Shown piece by piece: positions 27,408-35,500 of a DNA stretch of 64,000 bases. Under the pieces are notes generated by a model, which had not been told where the DNA came from, did no database searches, and saw only the letters and a program-made list of their open reading frames with translations. Numbering within the stretch: position 1 is the first letter of the stretch; every line of letters starts with the position of its first letter. This DNA is from RDYJ01 sp034931405 (GTDB lineage Bacteria > Cyanobacteriota > Cyanobacteriia > Cyanobacteriales > Nostocaceae). The stretch spans positions 62,001-126,000 of the forward strand of contig NZ_JAYGHA010000001.1 of assembly GCF_034931405.1 (NCBI RefSeq), read 5' to 3'. A program made the position numbers and the translations under genes.

Positions 27408-27899
27408 ATGTTCCAATGGTCAAAAAAGGTAGTTAAATCAGTCACTTTCAATCCAGAAATTGGTGATGAGAGCTTGTTAGCACAAATAGAAAGTTACTTG
27501 GAGGCACAGCCCGAAAAGACTTTTAGTGATCTGTGTAAGGATGCTCTTTGGCAAGCTTTATGTGTACCGGACTCTGTACGACCTTCTCCAAATACAGCAG
27601 CACTGCCAATGGAACAACAAATCGGTGAGTTGCAACGACAAATAGCTGGACTTGAGGAACGTTTTTTTGCTAAGGAATCCAATCGTTTGCAGACGATGGA
27701 AAGCCAGATATTACAACTTAGTCAACAAGTTGCACAACTGTCCATCATATTCAATCAAGCAGTGTCTATTCATCCTGCAACTTCATCAGTACCAACGGTA
27801 GAGGTAATTAACAATCCTGTTTTTATTCCCGATCCCACGCCTCCCCAAGAGGTTGACCCTGTAATCAGTCGCTTGAGTTCTTTGGTTGATGATTTCTAA
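27408..27899 (+). CDS. ParR-like partner: RHH-like N-terminus plus coiled coil
   Basis: A 163-residue protein, 8 bp after the ParM-like gene. Residues about 10-50 (VKSVTFNPEIGDESLLAQIE and TFSDLCKDALWQAL) look like a beta-strand followed by two helices, the ribbon-helix-helix pattern of ParR and CopG proteins. Residues about 68-110 (QIGELQRQIAGLEERFF and QILQLSQQVAQLS) form a coiled coil. The C-terminus is Pro/Val-rich and ends in a short helix (DPVISRLSSLVDDF), a possible filament-binding tail. I infer that this is the DNA-binding or adaptor partner of the actin-like protein. The family is not confirmed and it could instead be an unrelated accessory factor. Confidence 0.5.
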   Translation: MFQWSKKVVKSVTFNPEIGDESLLAQIESYLEAQPEKTFSDLCKDALWQALCVPDSVRPSPNTAALPMEQQIGELQRQIAGLEERFFAKESNRLQTMESQILQLSQQVAQLSIIFNQAVSIHPATSSVPTVEVINNPVFIPDPTPPQEVDPVISRLSSLVDDF

Positions 27900-27961
27900 G
27901 GAAAAAGCCAGTTATTAAGCGTTTTTACTCGAAAGATCGGTAAGTGTGAGAAGTTTGTTGG

Positions 27962-27997
27962 TTACACCCAGAAGTTGACAACAATTTCTGGGTGTAA
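27962..27997 (+). terminator. Perfect 12-bp hairpin after the ParM/ParR-like pair
   Basis: TTACACCCAGAA and TTCTGGGTGTAA are exact reverse complements with a 12-nt loop, 62 bp after the stop codon. Sequence after base 28001 is missing (N), so a T tract cannot be confirmed. Confidence 0.6.
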
Positions 27998-28001
27998 TAT
28001 T

Positions 28002-28263
28002 NNNNNNNNNNNNNNNNNNNNNNNNNNNNNNNNNNNNNNNNNNNNNNNNNNNNNNNNNNNNNNNNNNNNNNNNNNNNNNNNNNNNNNNNNNNNNNNNNNN
28101 NNNNNNNNNNNNNNNNNNNNNNNNNNNNNNNNNNNNNNNNNNNNNNNNNNNNNNNNNNNNNNNNNNNNNNNNNNNNNNNNNNNNNNNNNNNNNNNNNNNN
28201 NNNNNNNNNNNNNNNNNNNNNNNNNNNNNNNNNNNNNNNNNNNNNNNNNNNNNNNNNNNNNNN
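28002..28263. other. Assembly gap (262 N)
   Basis: Unresolved bases. The right edge resumes inside a CAGGAGT-type repeat, so the gap was probably caused by tandem heptamers. Confidence 0.95.
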
Positions 28264-28332
28264 CAGGAGTCAGGAGGTAAATATTTATTTCTTCCCATCT
28301 CCCCATCTTTACTGTCACCTACTACACACCTA

Positions 28333-29040
28333 CTACAATTGCCGAGTTTTCCACAAATAGCTAGATAACCAATTTGTGAGGATATGAGCTATTATTGGCA
28401 CTAACAAGTTGCCACTCAATAGGGCGCTATATCCCAAGATGATCCCGATAATTGTTGCCCAAATTACATAAGGCCATTGTTCGGCACCACTGAGGTGTAA
28501 AACTCCAAAACAAAGGCTGGTAACAAGAACGGCTACATGATCCGCACCTAAAGCTGGTAGCATGACACCGCGAAATAACAATTCTTCACTTAACCCAGGT
28601 AATAACCCTAGCCAGATCAAATCTGGTAACACTAAAGGCTTGAGTACAAGTTCTAGGTAATAATCTGCGCTTTTACGATAGCGAGGGGAAAAGCGATAAG
28701 CTAAACCACTGAAAACAGTAATAATTATCCCTAATCCTACTCCTAAAAATAAATCTTGAGGATACCAATACAACTTAAACAGGGGAAAGTTACCAAAGCG
28801 CAACCACAGCTTGGCGGCTATCCATAAAATAATCGCTGTCGCACCCATAGCTACTAATACTTGAGTGCGTGAGAGTTGAGGAATTTCTGGTTCTTGTTTT
28901 TGTTGTTCAACCACAGGCGTTTCAATAATGGGGACTGGGGACTGGTGACTGGGGACTGGGGATTGGGGATTGGGGATTGGGGATTGGGGATTGGGGATTG
29001 GGGATTGGGGACTGGGGGCTGGGGATTGGGTAAAATTCAT
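28333..29040 (-). CDS. CPBP family intramembrane glutamic protease (CAAX-like)
   Basis: A 235-residue membrane protein. The protease motifs are SEELLFRG (EExxxR), FGVLHLSG and HILTNWLSS, set in hydrophobic helices; these mark the Abi/CPBP family of type II CAAX-like proteases. I chose ATG 29040 because AGGAG lies just upstream and an earlier ATG (29100) would overlap the preceding DUF3326 gene and translate a GGCAAAA repeat. Residues about 5-36 are coded by a heptamer array and read as PNPQSP repeats before the first conserved segment, so this N-terminus is repeat-derived and probably dispensable. The substrate is unknown. It may be co-transcribed with the DUF3326 gene. Confidence 0.85.
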   Translation of the reverse strand: MNFTQSPAPSPQSPIPNPQSPIPNPQSPVPSHQSPVPIIETPVVEQQKQEPEIPQLSRTQVLVAMGATAIILWIAAKLWLRFGNFPLFKLYWYPQDLFLGVGLGIIITVFSGLAYRFSPRYRKSADYYLELVLKPLVLPDLIWLGLLPGLSEELLFRGVMLPALGADHVAVLVTSLCFGVLHLSGAEQWPYVIWATIIGIILGYSALLSGNLLVPIIAHILTNWLSSYLWKTRQL

Positions 29041-29080
29041 CAACTCCTGCCTTTTGCCTTTTGCCTTTTGCCTTTTGCCT
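28930..29080. repeat. GGGGATT/GGGGACT heptamer array and CTTTTGC array
   Basis: About 14 heptamers of GGGGATT or GGGGACT (28930-29030) lie inside the CPBP coding region, and four CTTTTGC units (29050-29080) lie between it and the DUF3326 gene, reaching the latter's stop codon. Confidence 0.92.
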
Positions 29081-30119
29081 ATTCTCTGACTAATGACCAA
29101 GGATTAATACCTGCTTTGTGAGCGACTAATATACCTACTGCTTCTACATAAGAGTTTACCTGTATAGATTTGATTCCTAACGCTGGGGCTGGAACTTGGA
29201 TTAAAGTTTTATTTTCTGCAACTGTAATTATTTGGCATTGCTTCTGGCTTAAACTCAATAAAGTGCTGCTACCACAAGCGTTTGCAGGTACTATAACAGC
29301 ATCAACTTGATCTGCCCAGATATCTGCTGGTAAAGAATTGATCAATTCTCTGTTGACGATAAACTGGGGAGCGCGGCTTAAACCGACAAGGACGCATGGT
29401 AAAAAAGTATAACCTAATTCTTCGGCGGCGGAACGGGGGGATAAATGGGGATCTGGGGATGCTGCGGCCAGGGCGGGAGCATGGGCGCAAGGAATTTGAA
29501 AGTTTCGCACTAATAGATGGCTAATTACGGCTTCTGCACCTGCTAGGGGGTCTACTCCTTGACCATGACGGTAATTTTGCGTTGCTTGTTCATCTATATT
29601 ATCGGGGAAACGGGCAACAACTGCGATCGCCTCTGCTTGCTCTTTTTTAATCAATATTTTCGCTGCTCGCAATAAACTATCTGGGTTGCCAATTGTTCCC
29701 CAACTTGCGCCAGATGATGACATACGTAATTCTACGTTTAATGGGGCATCGGTAATTACATGATTTGTAATATTTAATCCTAATGTGGCTCTGGCTGCAT
29801 CTGCGGCTTGTAGGTGTCGCAGCATTAATTCTGGTTCTATTCCTTGGTCTAAAAGTAAACCTACTCGGTTACTATGCACAGGTCGTAAACCCCATTCCCC
29901 ATCGGCAAATTTATCCAAACCATATCCTTCCACATAGAAGGAGTTAGGAATATTCCAGTATAAACTTGCTCCGTTGAGGACGTTGGGATGAGTAATTAGG
30001 CGATCGCATACTTGTGATATAACTCTAGCTACAGGTAATGCATCACCGGCATAACCGCCAATGGCTGCACCAATGCCGGTTGGGATAATTAAAATTGCTG
30101 TATATGGGCGTTGCATCAT
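29079..30119 (-). CDS. DUF3326 family conserved protein
   Basis: A 346-residue protein with the conserved start YTAILIIPTGIGAAIGGYAGD and the segments GASLYWNIPNSFYVEGYGLD, GVDPLAGAEAVISHLL and VIVPANACGSS. These are features of the DUF3326 family conserved in cyanobacteria and plastid-bearing plants. It has no membrane segment or known catalytic motif. The Gly/Ala-rich N-terminus could be a nucleotide- or phosphate-binding loop, but that is a guess. The next gene in the same direction is the CPBP protease. Confidence 0.85.
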   Translation of the reverse strand: MMQRPYTAILIIPTGIGAAIGGYAGDALPVARVISQVCDRLITHPNVLNGASLYWNIPNSFYVEGYGLDKFADGEWGLRPVHSNRVGLLLDQGIEPELMLRHLQAADAARATLGLNITNHVITDAPLNVELRMSSSGASWGTIGNPDSLLRAAKILIKKEQAEAIAVVARFPDNIDEQATQNYRHGQGVDPLAGAEAVISHLLVRNFQIPCAHAPALAAASPDPHLSPRSAAEELGYTFLPCVLVGLSRAPQFIVNRELINSLPADIWADQVDAVIVPANACGSSTLLSLSQKQCQIITVAENKTLIQVPAPALGIKSIQVNSYVEAVGILVAHKAGINPWSLVRE

Positions 30120-30279
30120 GGCAGTATAAATTATATTATGCCTACGGCACGCTGCACGTTAACGAAGTTCCTCTGAAAGAGGCACGCGCAAAGGCATAAA
30201 GTAGCAAAGGCGCAAAGTTGCAAATTTTTAATTTCTTTTATGCTCATTTAGCAACGCCTTAGTTTTGAGGATTTAGCAA

Positions 30280-30462
30280 TTATTCAGCATTTCCTGTAGT
30301 TACTACAGCTTCTACTGTGGCTTTTTTCTGTGCTGTATCAACAGAAGTAACAGCCCAGCGCAGGGGTTCACCTTGTTTTTTCAGTTCAGCTTCAATGGCT
30401 TTTTGTAATTCTGTGGGTGTTTCTTGTAAGTCGATTTCGGCAGTAATAAAATGAGTAGTCAT
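30280..30462 (-). CDS. Small conserved cyanobacterial protein, 60 residues
   Basis: I start at ATG 30462 (MTTHFITAEIDL); the longer frame to 30552 runs through TTGGTAA-type repeat DNA. The predicted fold is beta-alpha-beta-beta: HFITAEIDLQ, ELQKAIEAELKKQGEPLRWAV, KKATVEAVVTTG. I recognise the pattern as a hypothetical protein common in cyanobacteria but know no function. A MITE copy lies 94 bp upstream. Confidence 0.6.
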   Translation of the reverse strand: MTTHFITAEIDLQETPTELQKAIEAELKKQGEPLRWAVTSVDTAQKKATVEAVVTTGNAE

Positions 30463-30555
30463 GATGGTAAAATCTATAGTATGGGTGATTTCTAGAATAC
30501 AGCTATTTTTTGATAATTGGTAATTGGTGATTGAGAAAAATTGATTACCCATTAC

Positions 30556-30678
30556 GTAAGTATTCAGCTATAGCAATCGTTCATACCCAGATCCCCGACT
30601 TCACCAGATCAATTTATCATTTATGGACACAATAAATAAAAGAAGTCGGGGATCTTAATGCCTTACCTGAATTCTTAC
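30556..30678. mobile_element. MITE copy 1, 123 bp, IS66-like ends
   Basis: The left end GTAAGTATTCAG and the right end CTGAATTCTTAC are inverted repeats matching at 11 of 12 positions. The element is flanked by the direct repeat CCCATTAC (30548-30555 and 30679-30686). Inside is a hairpin with CCCCGACTTC and GAAGTCGGGG arms. There is no coding capacity. A near-identical copy is at 32230. Ends starting GTAA with 8-bp target duplication are known for the IS66 family. The target is itself a CCCATTA repeat, so the duplication is less certain here than at copy 2. Confidence 0.8.
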
Positions 30679-30701
30679 CCCATTACCCATTAGCCAATTT
30701 A

Positions 30702-31019
30702 CTAATCTTTACCAAATTGCTTCTGATAAACTATGTCTTCTTTTTCTGTCTCAACTTTTAAATCAGAACGGGGTTTAGCTACACAAAGTAAGACATAACC
30801 TTGTTTTTGCAATTCTGTACTTACACCCATACCATCAGTTTGGTCTACAGTTCCATAAATAAGCTGACCAGCACAAGTAGTACAAACACCAGCACCACAA
30901 GAAGTTGGCAAATCTAAACCAGCTTTTTGAGCAACTGAGAGGATAGTTTCGGTATCGGGAACTTGTAAGGTATAAGTTGTACCTTGGTGGTCAATTTCAA
31001 CGGTGTAAGTGTTAGACAT
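30702..31019 (-). CDS. Plant-type [2Fe-2S] ferredoxin
   Basis: A 105-residue soluble electron carrier. The cluster ligands are CGAGVCTTC (CxxxxCxxC) and the distal Cys in YVLLCVAKP. I chose ATG 31019 (MSNTYTVEID); the open extension to 31049 is not typical. It differs from photosynthetic PetF by a slightly longer, charged C-terminus (EKEDIVYQKQFGKD), which suggests one of the minor ferredoxins that serve special reductases. No partner reductase gene is adjacent. Confidence 0.93.
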   Translation of the reverse strand: MSNTYTVEIDHQGTTYTLQVPDTETILSVAQKAGLDLPTSCGAGVCTTCAGQLIYGTVDQTDGMGVSTELQKQGYVLLCVAKPRSDLKVETEKEDIVYQKQFGKD

Positions 31020-31154
31020 ATATAACAGCAGAGTCTTCCAACGGATCAATTAAATGATTTATTTTATCTGATAATATACTATTTTTACAAACGATTATAC
31101 AATTTTGGATCTTAACTTTTGGATTTCAAATCAGTTTCTAGGTCTAGATTGGTG

Positions 31155-32078
31155 TCAATTTATGATATTACTGTTGATTACAAATCCTGATGATGATGAG
31201 TCTTGACTCCTAAAAATCACCATTTCATTACCAACAACTGGACTACGTGCAATTAACCTATTTTGAGAATCAACAAGTTGTAAATGAGTGAAATCTAGTT
31301 CTTGAGAACGTTGTAATATATCCGCTGCTAATTGTTGTTGTTGAGATGATTCTAGAGTGTACCAATCATCACTAATTGTAATTATTAAATCACTGCTACG
31401 CAAATTGGCTTTAATAGATTTTATCAGGTTAGCAGAAATATTTTTATCTCCGTTAGACTTTAAGGGAACAGTAATTTCCCCCAGTTGATTTTCAATAGAC
31501 GCAATTAAAGCTTGTTCTGGTGTTAGTTCTGGTTCTGGTGTGGGTATTGGTTGCGGTTCTGGGATTATTTCTGGTTCTGGTATTATTTCTGTTGTGGGTA
31601 TTGGTTGCGGTTCTGGGATTATTTCTGGTTCTGGTGTGGGTATTGCTTCTGGTAGTGTAGTTAAACTGGGTGTAAGTATAGGAACTTCCTCCACTGGGGG
31701 AAGAATTGCTACCTCAATAGGTTTAGAAGTAAATATAAATGTAGATGTCCCAACTATTACCACTGCAACTACAACTAGAATTCCCGTTAAAACTGAATCT
31801 GATATATTATTAGAAACATTTGATGGTAAAAACAAGCGTAATGTCTGCAAAAATCTATCCCATCCCAATAAAAGCCTTTCTAAAAAATTAGGCTTTTTCT
31901 CAGTAGTAGGTGGTGGTGCTGTCTCTAGTTTGACTACAGTATTTTCTAAAACCCCAATTGTTCCCCGCAAAAATTGAATAATTGTTACTTTCCAAATTGG
32001 TGGAGTTTTCTGGTAGGGTGGTGGGGAAGGTGGCATTGTTTGCTCATTCTTTGGTTTCCGTCGTTTGTCTTGTGACAT
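31155..32078 (-). CDS. Hypothetical single-span membrane protein with Pro-Glu linker
   Basis: A 307-residue protein. The cytoplasmic N-terminus is Pro-rich and basic (about 1-85). One membrane helix follows (about 96-118: LTGILVVVAVVIVGTSTFIF). A linker of PEPEIIPEPQPIP repeats (about 135-180) leads to a soluble alpha/beta domain (about 185-285) with ITVPLKSNGDKNISANLIKS and LAADILQRSQELDFTHLQLVD. This resembles proteins conserved in Nostocales, but no function is known to me. The orientation suggests that the C-terminal domain is periplasmic or lumenal. It is probably monocistronic; a MITE copy lies about 150 bp upstream of its start. Confidence 0.6.
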   Translation of the reverse strand: MSQDKRRKPKNEQTMPPSPPPYQKTPPIWKVTIIQFLRGTIGVLENTVVKLETAPPPTTEKKPNFLERLLLGWDRFLQTLRLFLPSNVSNNISDSVLTGILVVVAVVIVGTSTFIFTSKPIEVAILPPVEEVPILTPSLTTLPEAIPTPEPEIIPEPQPIPTTEIIPEPEIIPEPQPIPTPEPELTPEQALIASIENQLGEITVPLKSNGDKNISANLIKSIKANLRSSDLIITISDDWYTLESSQQQQLAADILQRSQELDFTHLQLVDSQNRLIARSPVVGNEMVIFRSQDSSSSGFVINSNIIN

Positions 32079-32229
32079 GGAACTTTTGCTCAGATTAATG
32101 AATCAATGTCAGGAGTCAGTAGAGGTGTTCCGGGGAACGTCTCTTGAGAATTCATAATGCTTTCTATTGTGCTATTTATTGAAGTTATTGATTTTTGAAA
32201 CTTAACCACCATTAATTAAAATGTGATAT

Positions 32230-32351
32230 GTAAGTATTCAGCTATAGCACTTGTTGATACCCATAACCCCGACTTCACCAGATCAATTTATCGTTTATGG
32301 AGATAATAAATAAAAAGAAGTCGGGGATTTTATCCTCACCTGAATTCTTGC
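32230..32351. mobile_element. MITE copy 2, 122 bp, IS66-like ends
   Basis: It has the same left end GTAAGTATTCAG as copy 1 and the right end CTGAATTCTTGC. Flanking 8-mers are TGTGATAT (32222-32229) and TGTGCTAT (32352-32359), a direct repeat with one mismatch. The interior matches copy 1 across most positions, including the CCCCGACTTC/GAAGTCGGGG arms. It occupies much of the 424-bp gap before the Cph2-type gene, which otherwise shows no gene. Confidence 0.82.
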
Positions 32352-32502
32352 TGTGCTATGACACTGCCTACCTTAATTTACTTAGATTATTATTATATTA
32401 ATTGAATCATTTAACGTGAATTTTTTGTTACATTCAAGACTAAAAATAACAAATTAAAAATATAATTAAGAAAGAGTTAAGCCCTGAAACTGAGTAGAGT
32501 GG

Positions 32503-35500
32503 GTGGAAGAACAGATGAAAAATCAATTGCCTTCTCAACAAGCAGTGTATCAAGGCGACCTGCTCAGTCACATCACTGAGCGCATTTCTCAAACCTTAGA
32601 ACTGCCAGATCTTTTAGCGACAACTGCGGCAGAAATACGTAGCTTTTTAAGTATAGATAGAGTTAAAATTTATCGTTTTGAAGTTGATGGTAGTGGTGAA
32701 GTAGTTGCCGAATCCATAAATGCAGACCGCCTACCTTCCTTACTAGGATTACACTTTCCCGCCAGCGATATTCCACCGCAAGCAAGAGAAATGTTAATTA
32801 CAGCCCGTCAGCGGATAATTGTAGACGTGGCATCTGAGCGAAAAACCACCAGCCGGATCAAATCACCAGGATATCTAGAAATTCATAAACAGGAAGATAT
32901 TCGCTACAAACCAGTAGATACTTGTCACCTGCAATATTTGAAAACAATGGGTGTGGCAGCTTCCCTATCCATGCCAATTTTGTACCAAAATCACCTGTGG
33001 GGTTTAATGGTAGCACACCATAGCCAGCCTAGACCCTTTACAGAACAAGAATTACAGATTACACAACTTTTAGTAGACCAATTATTAATTGCGATCGCTC
33101 AATCAAACCTATTTACACAAGCCCGACAACAAGCACTGCAAGAAACAGCTATTAGCCAAATTAAAAACTGGCTGGGTGCTTCCTTAGACAAAGAAGAAAT
33201 CCGGCAATCAGTCCTCAAACACATTGTCACCACCTTGGGTGCTAATGGAGGTAGACTCTACATCAGAGCGGATATGGCTGAACGTCCAGCGCAGACATAC
33301 ATTTGGGGAGAACAACCAAATCATAACTTAATTGAAGAGAGCAATGTTTGGCAAAACTTAATGGGATGGCAGGGTGTACTAGCATTCAGTCATCGGCAAC
33401 CTTCAGAAGTCATGAGAACCTGGGAAAAAACCGAGTGTTCCATCAATCAACCTGGTGCAGTCTATTCCTACAGCATCGCTGACTTCTACCAAGATACCCG
33501 ACTCAAAGCCCTAGTTACTGCTTTTGAAAATACTCAAATCAAATCCTTGCTGATTGTACCCTTGCAATATCAGCAGCAGTATTTAGGTTGCTTAACACTT
33601 TTCCGCCCGGAGATTGAGACAGAAACCTTATGGGCAGGACGTTCTCACCCCGATGATCGCAATTTACGCCCCCGTGAGTCCTTTGCAGCTTGGCGAGAAA
33701 TCAAAACCGGACAGGTACAACCTTGGAGTGCAAGCGAAATCAAATTAGCTCAATCCTTTGGACTACATTTGTATATTGCCGTCATGCAGCAACGGGTAGA
33801 AAATTTGCTGCGCCATCACACCTCCTGCGATCTCCTCACAGGCTTACCAAATCGGCTATTATTTGACGAACTGCTGGCTTTGTCACTGGTGAATATTCAC
33901 CAACGGGGGGGAATGTTAGCAGTGCTATGTTTAGATTTGGATCGATTCAAAAGAATTAATGATAGTTTAGGTCATGCAGTAGGGGATTTGCTCTTGCAAA
34001 CCGTAGCCGAACGCATCAAAACTTGTTTGCGACCAGAAGATACAGTAGCTCGTTGGGGAGATGACGAGTTTACCTTACTCCTACCACACATTAACTGTGC
34101 CGATGATGCTACCAAAATTGCTGAAAAGCTATTAGATGTCATTGCCCAACCCTTACAAATAGATAAACAAGAACTGCATATCAGCGCCAGTATTGGTATT
34201 GCCCTAGCACCCTACGACGGCGAAGAAGCCGAAACCCTCCTCAAACACGCAGATACTACTCTTAACCGCGCCAAACAACAGGGAAAAAATAATTACCTGC
34301 TGTATACAGCTACCATGAACGCCACCTCTTTCGAGCGATTGGTGTTAGGGAATAACCTTTATAAAGCCCTGGGTAGACAAGAATTACTCCTGCACTACCA
34401 ACCGCAAATAGACTTAAAAACTGGTCAAATTACAGGCATGGAAGCCTTACTGCGTTGGCATCATCCAGATATGGGGCTAATTTCCCCAGCCCAATTTATC
34501 CCCATCGCCGAAGAAACTGGATTGATCTGTGATATTGGTGAGTGGGTATTGCGCTCTGCTTGTATTCAAAATCGCCTCTGGCAGTTAGCTGGACTCCCAC
34601 CGCTACGGGTGGCGGTTAATCTTTCTGCTCGTCAGTTCCAGCAACCCAACTTGGTGAAAACCATTACCCAGATTTTACAGGAAACTCAACTAGAACCCCA
34701 ATATCTAGAACTGGAAATTACGGAAAGTCTGTTAATGCAAGATGTGGATTTTACTGTTGCGGCTTTGCGAGAACTCCAGGCTTTAGGAATTCACATTTCT
34801 ATGGATGATTTCGGGACTGGTTATTCTTCCCTGAGTTTGCTGATGTATTTTCCTCTGAGTAGTTTGAAAATAGACCAGTCTTTCATCCGCAACTTAACCA
34901 AAAGTTCCAGCAACGCCGCAATTATCACTTCTGTAATTTCCCTGGGACATGGACTTAATTTAACTTTGGTGGCTGAAGGAGTAGAAACTTTAGAAGAATT
35001 AGAATTTTTGCGTCTGGCTAACTGTGATACCGTCCAAGGCTTTCTATTAAGTAAACCCCTGAGTGGGGAAGCCGCTACCAAATTTCTCTTGGAAAAATTC
35101 CCCCCAAATACCAAACATCTTCTTAGTCCTAGTGTTGACTCTCCTCCCGTTAATCCCGTCCCCAGCAACGAAACGCAGCGGTTAGCCGCACTCAAAAAAT
35201 ATCAAATTCTGGATACTCCCGACGATGCAACCTTTGATGATATCACCCGCTTGGCGGCAAGGATGTGTCAAACTCCCATTGCTTTTATCAGTTTAATAGA
35301 TGAAGAAAGACAATGGTTTAAGTCTAAACTGGGGTTAAATATTACGGAAACTCCGAGAGCGATCGCATTTTGCGCCCACACCATCTGTCAAAATGATTTT
35401 TTAATCGTCCCTGATGCTTTAGCTGATCCGCGATTTGCAACTAATCCTCTAGTAACATCTCATCCCAAATTGCGTTTTTATGCCGGTGCGCCCTTGGTGA

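Noticed and set aside
27915..28318. Frames spanning the N gap
   Set aside because: Most of each frame is unresolved sequence; nothing can be claimed.
31540..31977. Gly/Ser-rich 145-codon frame on the plus strand
   Set aside because: It is antisense to the Pro-Glu linker of the hypothetical membrane protein and shows no start signal or domain.
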